From Sapria himalayana (lineage: Eukaryota; Streptophyta; Magnoliopsida; Malpighiales; Rafflesiaceae): a stretch of 64,000 nt of DNA. The translations under genes and the position numbers were made by a program. The DNA is taken from contig JAREIK010002975.1 in assembly GCA_029783825.1 (NCBI GenBank), positions 113,417 through 177,416 on the forward strand. Direction: 5' to 3'. The notes beneath the pieces were generated by a model. It had not been told where the DNA came from. It saw only the letters and a list, made by a program, of their open reading frames with translations, and searched no databases. Position 1 is the stretch's first letter. The number at the start of each line of letters is the position of its first letter. Below are positions 24,160-35,319 of this stretch, piece by piece.

Positions 24160-25125
24160 TATATAACTATAAATAATTGTCTTTGACTATATGTATAACT
24201 ATAAAATATTATACATAACTCGAATTAAAAAATATAATTAACAACATATATTTATTATATATTTTTATATATTAGTATATAAAAATATATTTTACCATAT
24301 ATATACCTATAGATAACTATATGTATACATATAGAAAATTATATGAAAAAATATATATAACTACATTTATAAATATAAGTATAACTATATGTGTAACTAT
24401 ATGAATAACCACAAATAACTATATGTATAAGTACTTGTGTAACAACATACAACATTATTTTTAACTATATGTGTATAACTATATAGAAATATTTGTATAA
24501 CTATATATAAATATTTGTATAAATATATAATACTATATTATTTTATACAACAATATTTGTAACTATGTATAGATATATGTAAATTTATATATTTATTTAT
24601 AACTTTATATATTTATGTAATACTATATAAAAATATTTATAGCTATATATACTATATGTATAATAACATATAACTATAAATAATTATATCTTATTATATC
24701 TATAACTATAAAAGCTTTATTCATAACTTAATTTAAATATATAATTTACAACTTATATTTACTATACATTTGTATATGTTAGTATATAAAAATGTATTTT
24801 ATTATATTTATACCTATACATAACTATATGTATAATTATATAAAATTATAAGAAAAAATATATATACCTATAAGTATAAATGTAAGTATAACTATACGCG
24901 TAACTATATGTATAATCACATGTAACTATATTTATAATTAAATGTATAACAGCATACAACATTATGTTTAACTCTGTGTATAAATATATATAAATATTTG
25001 TATAACTATATAACACTCTATATAATTAAATATAACTATATTTGTAACTATCTATACATATATGCAAATATATATTTGTTTATAACTTTGTATACTTTTA
25101 TGTATACCTACTTATAATTACTTGG
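24160..25125. repeat. TATAACTATA-type degenerate repeat field, right of the ARF pseudogene
   Basis: It is the same irregular repeat as on the left side of the pseudogene, so the retrocopy looks inserted into, or carried within, the field. Internal duplication is visible: the run near 24,230-24,600 resembles 24,730-25,090 in the order of its variants. Confidence 0.6.
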
Positions 25126-25560
25126 AGATATGGATCAATACAAAACATCCTTAGAAATCAGGTATGATTTGAATGATATCTATTATACACTACTTTCTTT
25201 TTTCTTATAAAACTAAAGAATATTGATAAAATATTCATAGAATTTAAAACTTGTAATCCTATCACAATGTTCCTATAATAATGAGAGTAATACAAGCTCC
25301 AATTTGTTTAACAATTTACATCCTCAGTTCATTGGGTACACTCAGGGAAAGCTACATGCATTGGTAATGAAATCATACAAATATCTTGAGTTTGCTGCTA
25401 CTCAAAATGAGGTTTTGGAGCTATGGATCAAAGCAAACCTATCTCAAAAATCAAGTATGATTTTGATGATAGCCATCACATACTGCTTTATTTTTTCCTT
25501 ATTAAACTAATGAATGGGGAAAAATGTTGATAAAATTTGAAACTTGTAATCATATTAGGT
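25125..25560 (+). pseudogene. Duplicated exon-like gene fragment, unidentified
   Basis: The frame at 25,304-25,456 reads about 50 residues of normal diversity, including QFIGYTQGKLHAL, MKSYKYLEFAATQ and NEVLELWIKA. After GLN-LYS-SER comes AAGTATGA, a possible splice donor. About 290 bp earlier (25,125-25,270) the end of the same exon and the start of the same intron-like sequence occur again (GATATGGATCAATACAAAAC, then CAGGTATGATTTGAATGAT) with a stop in frame. So one exon edge with its intron start is duplicated in tandem. I do not recognise the protein. Confidence 0.45.
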
Positions 25561-25725
25561 TCACTTTTATGTTTCTTTCATGGCTGATTTAAGAACTTCT
25601 CTAGACTTTTATGCATTTCTATTTAATGTTACTTATCATCTAGTTTGTGCTTTGCTTATTCACTTGATATCTACATGAAAACATCCATTGAGTAGCCATG
25701 TAATTTTAAACGTGGAACTTGATTG
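25561..25725. other. Unique AT-rich stretch
   Basis: Probably a continuation of the intron-like DNA after the exon fragment. Nothing specific is recognised. Confidence 0.35.
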
Positions 25726-25995
25726 AGAATATATGTACATGTACACTGTAGTTTATATTTACATATATTATATGTACATATACATATATACTGGTATATA
25801 TGTATAAGTATTTACTAGTATATATGTAAATACTTGTATAGATATACACTGTAGTGTAAATGTACATACATGTAGATATATACTATAGTGTATATGTATA
25901 CACATATATATGTACATATACACTGTAGTGTATATGCATATTTACTGAGTATATATTTACATATAAATACTTTTACATATATACCAGTATATTAT
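25726..25995. repeat. TATATGTACATATAC-type minisatellite patch
   Basis: Words such as ATATGTACATGTACACTG and TATACTGTAGTGTATATG repeat irregularly with strong self-complementarity. It is the same class as 4,490-5,590 and abuts copy D. Confidence 0.65.
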
Positions 25996-26609
25996 TTATC
26001 TTATTTATCATTGTGAATATTATTTTAGATTGGAAAATCAAATTACAATCAATATTATTGAAAATTTGTTATGATAGAAAGATTAAGATAATACATAGAT
26101 GAGCCTTTAAAATCAAATGCATACATTACAACAAAATACATATGATGATGTATATGATAAAATTTAAAGTTGTATAGTTCATAACTGTTAGATTGAAAAA
26201 GATGTTATAATGTTCATCATTTTATGAATTAATGATTTGTAAAATTTTTTATGTTTTATTTTTATTTTGAATGATAATGTTACCATATTTTATTTTAATA
26301 AGTATTAATTATAATTTTAAATTAAATAATTTTTTTAATATTTTTTTTAATTCATAATTTTAAATTTTTTATATACTAGGTATGTATGTGTATTTACATT
26401 ATGTATACATGTATCTACACAATAATTTCTGTCTATATACAATGTGTATATGTATATATTCAATATGAGTGTATACACACATTGTATGTACATTCTATAT
26501 ACATTATATATATTTTTTGTATATTGTAATACACAATAATTTTATTATGTGTATATATAGATATACATAACGATTAACACATCTATGTTATGTATGATAT
26601 ATTGATATA

Positions 26610-26830
26610 ATGCTGCCATCATGCTCAGCAGTTGCAGCCTGTACACACTGTCCAGGGGACATGGCCCATAGGACTCTAGGGTCCAGAGCCTCGGCCATTG
26701 TGAGGTGGACAAGGTGCCTTGGACAGGCCCTTACGAGGGCATTCTTGGCTTTCCTGCTTCAGACCCAGGTTATTCTAGGTTTGGCACGTGCTAGGCCAGG
26801 CAATAGCCATTCTCATCATAATTGTTGGCA
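26610..26830. other. GC-rich island in copy D
   Basis: This is the inverted partner of 8,310-8,500. It contains GTCCAGGGGACATGGCCC, GGTGCCTTGGACAGGCCC and GGCACGTGC. It is open for 77 codons on the plus strand, but the B copy does not keep that frame, so I do not call a gene. Confidence 0.6.
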
Positions 26831-26965
26831 AATATTTTATTGAGAACTATCTGAACTATCTTAATTTCTTTTTTCTATGAAGTTTGAGGTGATTAATATA
26901 TATAATATTTATTATATTTATTGCACAAATTTAATTTATCTATTTTTTTTTCACTTGTATATAGT

Positions 26966-27205
26966 CTATGTAGTGTAGTGCTTATATTGATGACATGCTC
27001 CAAACACTTTTACTTTTGTGTCTTGGGGCAGTCTCCAAGATGTTATCTTAAATGATGGTGGTGGTGGCGGCATTATCACTTTTATTTCCCCCGCTTTCAT
27101 ATCATGTTCAATAATATAAATACATGCGTTTGGGTGCCTCATTCCTAATGCAACCAAACCTATAAAAGAGACCAAGTACAAACCCACGCAGAAGAAGAAA
27201 TTCAT
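26966..27205 (-). CDS. Small membrane-type open frame, partner of 7,905-8,120
   Basis: An ATG frame of 79 codons that keeps the first 37 residues of its partner without gaps (CVGLYLVSFIGLVALG, then NACIYIIEHD). A Pro-run and a different C-terminus follow. The two ATGs are at equivalent positions. A hydrophobic helix is plausible at about residues 3-21. No family is recognised. It is weak evidence for coding, better than for the tandem-repeat frames. Confidence 0.3.
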   Translation of the reverse strand: MNFFFCVGLYLVSFIGLVALGMRHPNACIYIIEHDMKAGEIKVIMPPPPPSFKITSWRLPQDTKVKVFGACHQYKHYTT

Positions 27206-27579
27206 TATTAAAATTTATCTTCGAGAGCATGTTAGATTTATAAGATAGAAAGCATGTTGTTAATGAATTTTCAATAAGGTCATTGGAGATTGTTTTATTT
27301 TGTTTTCGCATGTGTTGTTTTTTTGTATTGTTTTGGAAGATAAAAATTCTATTTTTCTGGGCTTGTTCTATTCTAATTTTCACTGGGCGACTTTTTTTAT
27401 TTTCTATTTGTCAATTAGTTTTCGTAAAGTCTGAAGCATGTGCAATTTGTTAATGATACTAGGTTTCTACTTACCATGCAGAGTTGGATGTCTTGGCAGT
27501 GAAATACTGTGCCTCATGTGCTATCTCTTGTGGTGTGCTGATCTTTATTTTCAGTCATGTGGTGCATGACATGCACTAT

Positions 27580-27760
27580 ATATGTACAAATACTGACTAT
27601 ATAAGTATGAATATACTTGGTATATACATAAGTATATACAGAGTATATATGTAGGTATATAATGGGTATGTACATAAGTAGGTGCATATATTTATTTGTA
27701 GACATGTATATATTGTCATACATACACACCCATTCACACACGCACACACACACGTGCATT
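27580..27760. repeat. TATATAC patch and imperfect (CA)n (copy D)
   Basis: It occupies the same position and order as 290-443 in copy A. The CA run is interrupted here (CACACCCATTCACACACG). Confidence 0.65.
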
Positions 27761-27806
27761 TGAATATATAATTGCTCGGGCTGGTCTGGTCATCATCATG
27801 CATTAC

Positions 27807-27995
27807 TTACTGATGCAGGTAATAAAAGTCATGAATATTAGACCTTTCCCAAACTGTTGCATGAAGATATTTTTTATCTAGGCCAGCCAGGCAGCCAAAG
27901 GTTGGTCTTAAATCTTTTAGTAATTGTGTAGTTATGTAATTATCACATGGTTCAAAGCGTATGTATGAGGAAATAAGTTTTCTTGCTGTAGGCAC
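27807..27995 (-). CDS. Conserved 62-codon open frame, partner of 7,128-7,316
   Basis: It has the same length as its partner with no indel and no stop. Shared words are ARKLISSYIRF, PCDN, TQLLKDLRPT, DKKYLH and WERSNI. Like the partner it has no ATG at the start (GTG, preceded by TTGTAG, a possible splice acceptor). Function is unknown. Confidence 0.35.
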   Translation of the reverse strand: MPTARKLISSYIRFEPCDNYITTQLLKDLRPTFGCLAGLDKKYLHATVWERSNIHDFYYLHQ

Positions 27996-28264
27996 TACAA
28001 TGATTGGTTATAATTGTACTATGTATTAGGATTAAGATAATGATGCTCATGTAGTCTCGTGTAAGTTTATTACATCTTACAAAACTATTTTCAATCGGAA
28101 GGAAAAATGTATCATTACCTGATTTTTATAGGCCGCGAGTGCCAAGAGGAATATCAGATTTTGTTAGGGAGAAGTAGCACGCTGCCACGTCAAAAACTTG
28201 CTTAATCTCAAAACGAGGGGTTGGTAGGGAAGTTCATCAGTCTAGCATCATTGCCATTCCCACT

Positions 28265-28545
28265 TTTTTTATCAGTGGTAGCTAGCCCCAGAAGTTGTAG
28301 TGGCAGGGGCAGAAGATTCTATGGCAGTAGTAGCAGCGGCGGCGGCAGCAGCAGTAGCTTCAACATCAATAGCAGGAGCAACAATAGTGGTGCCAGTAGG
28401 AGTAGCAGCAGTGGCGGCTACAACAGAGGTAGTGGAGCCAATAACGACAGCAATGGCAGCAGCAGTAGGGGCAACCATAGCAGCAGCATCAGCAGTAGTA
28501 GTAGTAGCTGTGGCGGTGGCAGCAACAGTAGCAGCAAATGCTATA
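28265..28545. repeat. Imperfect GCN trinucleotide tract (copy D)
   Basis: About 90 triplets of the GCA, GTA, GCG and ACA type. All plus-strand frames are long and biased (Ser/Gly/Asn-rich in one, Ala/Val-rich in another), as expected of a triplet repeat. Confidence 0.75.
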
Positions 28546-28664
28546 TATACATACGTATATACACACATATATTACTACAGTATTTGTACATATAATACTG
28601 TAGTAATATATGATAATATACACTATAGTATATATGAACATATATACTACAGTATTATATATTT

Positions 28665-28965
28665 ACCAAAAATAACTTTTTTTATTTGTTTTTTTTATTT
28701 TATTCACTTATTTAAATTTCATACTGATATGGTACCTCATTGTTCTCCATATGAAGTTTATATAAGTGAGGGATTTTTTTTATTGGGCATGATGCACCCT
28801 GACTCGGACAGCTTTGTAACAGCTGAAAGATGGTGATCGGAGGAGTTGAAAATGAGAAAGCAATGTCAATGCACAGATAGATTATACTTTATGCACTATC
28901 GGTAGAAACATTGATGAATAAGATGTAATAAAATTTTGTTATATCATTCTTTTAAATATGTAAGA
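28665..28965 (+). repeat. Conserved 290-bp module, copy 4 (in D)
   Basis: All three marker words are present and nearly complete: GATATGGTACC, GACTCGGACAGCTTTGT and ATTATACTTTATGCAC. By eye it may be the copy closest to the family consensus. Confidence 0.75.
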
Positions 28966-29469
28966 CAAGGATTGCTTAGCTTATAGTTATTCAAAATTAT
29001 TATTCTAATAATTTATTCATCATTTTGTGTTGCACATTAGCATGTGGAGTTCTCATTTTTTTCTATGTTCATGATTCCTATTTAATTGTTCATGGTTACT
29101 GCTACAAATGATCAGTCTCATGTCAACTCAGTCATCGCGGTGCAAAGCAACCCCTTATAAGCCTTGGGACTGATAAAGAGTTCTGATTACGGGGAGGCAA
29201 GATGTGAACTTTGATGCCCCAAGCTTGACTCGTGGCTCGTCTTCCAGCTTTTTCTCTACTGATTTTTTAAAGATAATTTCCAAAATTTAAATAATCTTCG
29301 TATTTCTTATTTATGTTGATAGCAAAGTTTTGTTCCACCTTTGTGACGTATAAATGTGATAATACTAATTTGTTGTAGTTTTGTGTCATTTGAGGCTCTG
29401 TAATTATATATATGTTCATATAATACTGTAGTATATACGTACATATATACTGTAGTTATAAAAAACTTT

Positions 29470-30700
29470 TAAAAAATATAATTATTACAAAATTGAAAAT
29501 TTTTGAAATATAATAAAAATATAAATTTTTTCATTAAACTTAAAAAAAATAAATTAATATTTAAAAATAAATAAATATATGTTTGCCCCTATTAAAATTT
29601 ATAAGAATTAAACAATTGAGTAATATTTTTTCTATTAACTTTTAACATTCAGTCTTTATTAAAATAATTAATATAACTTTTTTTAATTATCTTATCACTT
29701 TAAGTAATTTTTTGAATTTTAAAAATTATAAATGATATCAAATAATTTGAAATTTTATGACCTTAAAATTATTCCATATTATCTTCATAAAATTAGTATG
29801 ATGAATTCTTAAAAATTTATAACCATAAAATATAAATTTTTATATATTTTTTAACATTAAGTGTATTTTATAACTATTAGGAGAGTGGATAGAAGACAAA
29901 TCATCTTTTCATGTATGTCTTATTATATCAAGTTTGTTAATTTTATAGCTATTTTATATTTTTTTTACAAGGCTAAACATATATATATTTTTAAATTGTT
30001 TATATATTTATTGTTAAATTTATATTATAATAAAAAATTTTAAGGTGTATATTTTTTATTTGTACCTTTCTACACGCACATTAATTTAGTTGAAAGAATT
30101 TTGATAGTACAAATATTAAATGTTTTTGTATTATATATATATATATTATATTATTATTTAATGTTTTTATAATTATAAATATAAATATTTTGGAAATATA
30201 TATAATTTGTTATTTAATGTTTATTTTGTCAAGACTAAGTCCTCCATCTTTCTCCCAACATTTTCAAAGAATAAGCGACACAATTACTCCACAGTCCTCC
30301 ATTCTTCTCTCGACACCGACGCAACATAAACATATTCAAATTAAGCGATAATTTGTTATTGATTTGATTTACATTTTCTACCCTAATTCTTCATCGATTA
30401 TGTTAACGCGTATTGATCCTTTTAATTTTTTTTCTGAAATTCTTTTTCTTTAATTGTATACATTAATTTAATAATACTTATTGTGATACATACCTAATAC
30501 ACTTTTTGTTGTGTTGGCTAGTAGGTATTCTAATATAAACTTAATTTAATTATACTTTTTTTAATACATATTCTTTAATTTAGTTATACTTTTTTTTGAA
30601 TACATATTCTGTTAATTTAAATATAATTGGATTGCTTATATAATTTTAATCGTATATAACACAAAATGGGTGTTTTGTGTTGGGCAGTGTGTATATAACA
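29470..30700 (+). mobile_element. CACTA-family 5' internal region (copy D, second part)
   Basis: It is homologous to 42,700-43,740 of copy F in the same orientation. Matching words include AAACAATTGAGTAATATTTT, GACAAATCATCTTTTCAT, CTCTCGACACCGACGC versus CCCTCGACACCGATGC, and TTCTTCATCGATTA. In F this region lies between the 5' subterminal repeats and the transposase. Here it follows a 3'-type cassette, so the order is reversed relative to F and the two parts come from separate copies or a rearrangement. Confidence 0.65.
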
Positions 30701-30776
30701 CATAAATATATAAATGTATTTTATTATATTTATAACTATAAAAATAGTTTACATAAACGTAACTATATATAAATAT

Positions 30777-30822
<46 letters not shown>

Positions 30823-31827
30823 TAATTTTATATATGATACATTCAATATACATGGCATGTATTTCAGATATAATTAGTATTATACATATAACATTATATA
30901 CATATTTACACAAATAAAGATATATTGACTTTATGATATGATTTTAATAATGTATATTTAAAATTTGTAAGTCATCATTATGAAATAAACATCTAATAAA
31001 TTTGCATTATGAAAATATCTATTATTCCATAATGCCTTGCCTACCCAATAAGTATAATTAAATTAATATCCGTAAACTATATTTTATAGATACCTTTATG
31101 TATAGTGAAAACCACACACTCGTATAAAAATGTAAGAGTGTATTTAATATCTGTAAATTTAAAGTATAGTCACATTAATATTTATTAATGTCAAATTAAT
31201 ATCTATAAATATTTATTTATCGGTTTTCAATTAGTTCAAATAAAAATGTAATAGGCTTTATGTATACTGATACTAATTTGCAAGACATTTTAATACTGAT
31301 AATATGTTTAATTAAATGCCACATAGGCTCCCTTATAAATACACTAGCATTGACTATCAATATAATTCATACTGGATTAAAATATATAAGATATCCAGCA
31401 CATCTGGCATACATTATTTCATACATGAATTGATGTAGTTGACATTTTGATGCATTTGAGAAGTTCCACCAATATGGATGAGCATCTCTCACATTTTTTA
31501 TCACCTCTATAGCCATTAACTCAGAAATTTTATACCCATGGACTTGATACTATTTACTTATTGTAAGCTAACCATAGAATTGTTTACTTAAGTAAACACT
31601 AGAAACTATTTACTTATTGTAAGCTTAAATAATGAAGAAACTTTGTTAATTAATCCAAATAATCAATATCTATGAAATGATAATCCAGATTCATAGAGTT
31701 AACTTTATTACTTGTTAAACTCATATACTTGTGATACATTTTACCATGCTATAAAATAACTAACACTTGCATTGATTTTTGTAGTGTCTTGTCTCTCTAT
31801 ATTTTCAATACTTAATGGTCTTTGTGC
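30701..31827. other. AT-rich DNA flanking the hAT element
   Basis: It contains a TATAACTATA-type patch (30,700-30,900) and a (TA)n run of about 40 bp at 30,780-30,821. From 31,000 on it is unremarkable AT-rich DNA without a credible frame. The hAT element inserted at its right end. Confidence 0.5.
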
Positions 31828-31835
31828 TATTATAA
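31828..31835. repeat. Target-site duplication, left, of the hAT element
   Basis: The 8 bases TATTATAA are repeated exactly at 35,608-35,615. An 8-bp duplication is the hAT hallmark. Confidence 0.95.
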
Positions 31836-31862
31836 TAGAGGTGTCAAACGGGCCGGGCCGGC
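31836..31862 (+). repeat. Left terminal inverted repeat of the hAT element
   Basis: The sequence TAGAGGTGTCAAACGGGCCG matches the reverse complement of 35,588-35,607 exactly. After that the match continues imperfectly with GGCC-rich words. Confidence 0.92.
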
Positions 31863-32230
31863 CCGGCCCAGCACGAGGCACGGCACGGTTCGGCCGTGCC
31901 TGGGCCGGCCCGGCACGTTCAAAAACCGTGCCCGGGCCCGTGCCGTGCCCGGGCGAAGCAAGGCACGATTCGTGCCGTGCCTGGCCCGGCACGGCTCATG
32001 CCTAGGCACGACACGCCGGCACGGGTCCATCCCGTGCCGGTCCCGCATGCACGCGTGGCACTGGCGGCGTGCCACGCGTGCCGTGGCGTGAGTCGCGACT
32101 CACGGTCACGAGTCACGACTCACTGAGTCGTGACTCGAGTCACTCGACACATCAGGCTCAGCCGCTCAGGGCCCCCCCCGGTAAAAAGACCGCGGGTCGG
32201 GTCCAAACAGACCCGACCCGCGGTATTTTC
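31863..32230. promoter_or_regulatory. GC-rich subterminal region with hairpins (hAT left end)
   Basis: Repeated GGCACG/CGTGCC words, probable transposase-binding sites by analogy with other hAT elements, are followed by two perfect hairpins. One is at 32,110-32,136 (13-bp arms starting GAGTCACGACTCA, 1-base loop). The other is at 32,189-32,224 (15-bp arms starting ACCGCGGGTCGGGTC, 6-base loop CAAACA). Open frames across this stretch are by-products of the GC content. Confidence 0.7.
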
Positions 32231-32726
32231 TGCCGAAAACCGAGAAAATCGATATATCTAACGGGAAAAAAAAATTTTTGAAATTTTGAGCGATTTTCAG
32301 CCCTTGGATTCGACTCCAACGGCTAGGGGGCAGAATCCGATGGTCCTCGTGATTCTACCCCTTAAAAATAATAAAAAAATTCAAAAAAATAATAAAAAAA
32401 TAATTTTTTAAAAAAAAAAAACTTTAATCATCCTATAAATTCTACCCCCTCCCTATAAAATTTATGTTTTTCAAAAACATTAATCCTCTTTATATTTTCT
32501 CTCTCTCACATAATCCGTGCTTCTCTCTCTCGGCCCTCGTGTTTTTGATTTCGGCTTGAATTTTCGTGAAACTCAACTTGAGTTTTGAACATCAAAGCTT
32601 CCTGCGGGCTGCGGTGCATCTTGCACGTGAGTGACCTCATTGCTTTTACCGGGTAATATAATTTGCTTTTTTTTATTTTCTCTCTCTAAAGCTTCTCTCT
32701 CTAGAAAAAAGTACGAAAAATAAAAA
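32231..32726 (+). promoter_or_regulatory. Probable 5' leader / promoter region of the hAT transposase
   Basis: This is AT-rich DNA with a CCTATAAATTC and a CCCTATAAAATT word (about 32,430-32,465), either of which could be a TATA box. Several CTCTCTCTC tracts at 32,500-32,540 and 32,680-32,705 follow, typical of plant leaders. The start site itself cannot be fixed from sequence alone. Confidence 0.4.
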
Positions 32727-34850
32727 ATGACAAATTCACCTAACACAAATTTAAATTTTGAAAATGAAAATGTTAGTGTTACACAAACGTCTGTGGCTCC
32801 TGAAACTTTGGTTTCTCCTGTCATCTCAACCCAAAGTTCTAAAAAACAAAAAACTAGGAGGACTTCTGTAGTTTGGACACATTTTAAAATAATAACACAA
32901 TTAGATGTTAGGGGTGAGGAACATGAAATGGCACAGTGCAAATATTGTATGCGACTTTTAACATGCAAGAGTACATGTGGGACTGGGCACCTAAAGAGGC
33001 ATGCTGAAATATGCTCCAAAAAACATGGACCGTTAGATCCTAGGCAAACCCAACTTGGCACTACATTTTTTGAGACTGGATCGAGTTCAGTCTCAAAGTT
33101 TACTCCCTTCGTATACTCCAGCGAGTTGGGTAGGGACGGCATGGCCAGGCTCATCACATTGATGGGTCTTCCGATCAGATTTTCGGAAGATCCGAGGGTA
33201 GTGCGCATCATGCAGACTTATTTTCAGCCATCCTATCGTAGGATTCCTAGGTCCACATCTAGGAGTGACATACTAAAGATATATAAGTTAGAAAAACAAA
33301 AAATAATTAAGGAATTTTTGGCATTTAGTGGAGTGGTGTCCGTGACGTCCGATATATGGACATGTCACGATGATTCTTCTTATGCATGTATCACTAGTCA
33401 TTATGTCGATTCAAACTGGACAATAAATAAAAAAATATTAGGATTCACAGAGATTCTTCATCCTCATGATGGCCCGGCCATTTTTGAGTGTATGATGAAA
33501 ATATTTAGGGAATATAAAATTCAAAATAAAATTTTTAGTGTCACTTTCGATAATGCTGCGAATAATGGAGTAGCGATCAATATGTTTGTTAGGAATATTA
33601 GAGACGCACCTTTAGGAGAGATATTTCATGTCAGATGCATGTGTCATGTTATTAACCTGATAGTTCAAGCGGGTATGAAGGTGTGTTCCCCCGCGTTGGA
33701 AAATATACGCAATGCACTCAAGTATATTCGCACTCCTCGCAGACTACAAGAGTTTGGTAATCTCTGTTTGTCTGCGAATCTTAAGAAGAAGAAATTCCAA
33801 TCTGATGTGAGACATCGTTGGAATTACACGTACCTGATGTTGGAATCATGTGTTGGATACGAACACGTGATATCCGACTACGTCAATAGTAAGAGTGGCG
33901 AACTTATTGTTGACGACACTGACTGGGATTCAGGAATTTCATTTATGAAATTATTGAAGATATTTTATGACACGACGAACATGTGTTCGTCGGTTTATAC
34001 GCCCACCACTTACATTGCACTCCGTTGCATATGCAACATTAGTAGCATGTTTAGGATGTATCGAGCGGACCCGACGCTCACCCATATGGTTGCAGAGATG
34101 GAGACCAAGTACCTGAAGTACTGGTCCACCATTCCATCTCTTTATTGCCTCGCAGCATGCATGGACCCTAGGGCTAAGGTGGAAGGGGTTGAAAACACCC
34201 TGACTTTCATTTCCTCGGGCATGAACCTGGAAGAGCCACCTGAAGGGTTCATTTACGAGAAGTTGACAGACCTATATACATACTACGATACTAGGTATGG
34301 TGGTGGTGGTGTTGAGACTGTGAGTACGGACACTGATACCTTGTTCGGAGATGACGCTTATTCCATTAACCTAGCGAGGGGGAAACGTAGGGGTGGACCT
34401 TCACATAGGAGCGAGCTGTCTCGGTACTTAGATACCAATTACTGCTCAATCCTATCACCTTCTGACAATAAGAATCTTGATTAATTACAGTGGTGGAAAT
34501 CATATGAGTCCGCCTATCCCGTGCTATCTAGGATGGCACGGGATCTACTGACTCCTCCGGTGTCGAGCGTAGCATCGGAGTCTACTTTTTCTGTTACAGT
34601 GAACGTGATTTCGGATAGGAGATCGAGATTACGTCCAGATATGGTTGAGGCTTTGGCATGTTTGAAGGATTGGGAGGAATCGAGATTTAGCATCAGTGAT
34701 CGTGCTGAAGCTGGGACTATGACAGACACTGCAGTCGCATCCACATCCACTACGATGGCGGAGGAGCTGATTGCCGATGATGATGACCCATATGATACTA
34801 ATCTTGATGTTGCGGCTGATGATTCTCATTATATGCCGCTTGACGATTGA
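32727..34850 (+). pseudogene. hAT transposase, one premature stop
   Basis: The transposase binds element ends and catalyses cut-and-paste. The start is the first ATG of the long frame. A BED-type zinc finger spans about residues 46-97 (Trp50, Cys71, Cys74, His88/His92, Cys96; HLKRHAEIC). The RNase-H-like core follows with TSDIW (Asp209) and SVTFDNAANN (Asp275), the probable first two metal-binding acids, then the RCMCHVINLIV segment. The plant hAT central helical region comes next (YWSTIPSLYCLAACMDPRAK). At codon 586 TAA (34,482-34,484) interrupts the frame just before LQWWKS; reading resumes at once in the same frame into the hAT C-terminal dimerisation domain (LLTPPVSSVASESTFS, then ISDRRSRL) and ends at 34,850. 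The usual Gly-Gly-Arg of that domain reads Thr-Val-Asn, a further sign of decay. Without the dimerisation domain the 585-residue product should be inactive. A single substitution or a sequencing error could explain the stop. Confidence 0.92.
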
Positions 34851-35319
34851 TGCTCATCTACTCTTTTTTTTCGATATTTTTTTTATTTATACGCTTTGTT
34901 TGTACTTTGTATTATACGTTGTGTTGAAGTTGAAACTTATACTTTTTTTTTCGGAGTTTTGGTTTCAAAAGCATGAATGGTAATTTTTATTTGCGTAGTT
35001 TAAATTTTTTTTAATTAAAATTTTTACTAACTTAATGTATTTAATTATTAATTTAAGATTTAAATATTATTTTAAAATTTATTAACTTTAAATCTTAATA
35101 TTTAATTAATACATTATAATATTAAAAAATGCTAAACTTAATTGAAAAAAAAAATAAATTTTCTAATTTTTTTTTTACATACTTACATTTAATTTTAAAT
35201 GTAATATTTTTTACAAAAAATTTTATTTTTTATTTATTACATAAACTTAAATAAAGATAAACAGAAAATTAATAAAAAAATTTAAAAAAAAAAAAAATTT
35301 TTTTATTCTGCCAAGTCAA
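34851..35319 (+). other. 3' flank of the hAT transposase, AT-rich
   Basis: It contains ATTTAATTA-type and TTTTTT-rich DNA with several AATAAA-like words (for example AAATAAATT near 35,150) that could serve polyadenylation. There is no second gene. Confidence 0.5.

Larger units (their letters stand above)
26010..29460 (+). mobile_element. CACTA-family copy D, first part (mirror of B)
   Basis: This is the inverted partner of 5,590-9,135. In order it has an AT-rich flank, GC-rich island, membrane-type frame, 62-codon frame, GCN tract, minisatellite patch, 290-bp module, and the segment that in B carries the exon-like frame. It lacks 3' subterminal repeats and a terminus; at about 29,460 the sequence switches to DNA homologous to the 5' region of copy F. 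That makes it a deletion or fusion product. Confidence 0.65.

Noticed and set aside
25304..25510. Intact small gene of 68 codons
   Set aside because: The last third runs past a splice-donor-like site into intron-like DNA that is duplicated upstream, so it is an exon fragment rather than a gene.
31741..32281. Several overlapping Arg/Pro/Ala-rich frames at the hAT left end, and similar ones at 35,269-35,665
   Set aside because: High GC lowers stop frequency; they overlap terminal inverted repeats on both strands and have no conserved content.
32573..33211. Minus-strand frame of 212 codons opposite the hAT transposase
   Set aside because: Shadow of the transposase frame; no independent support.
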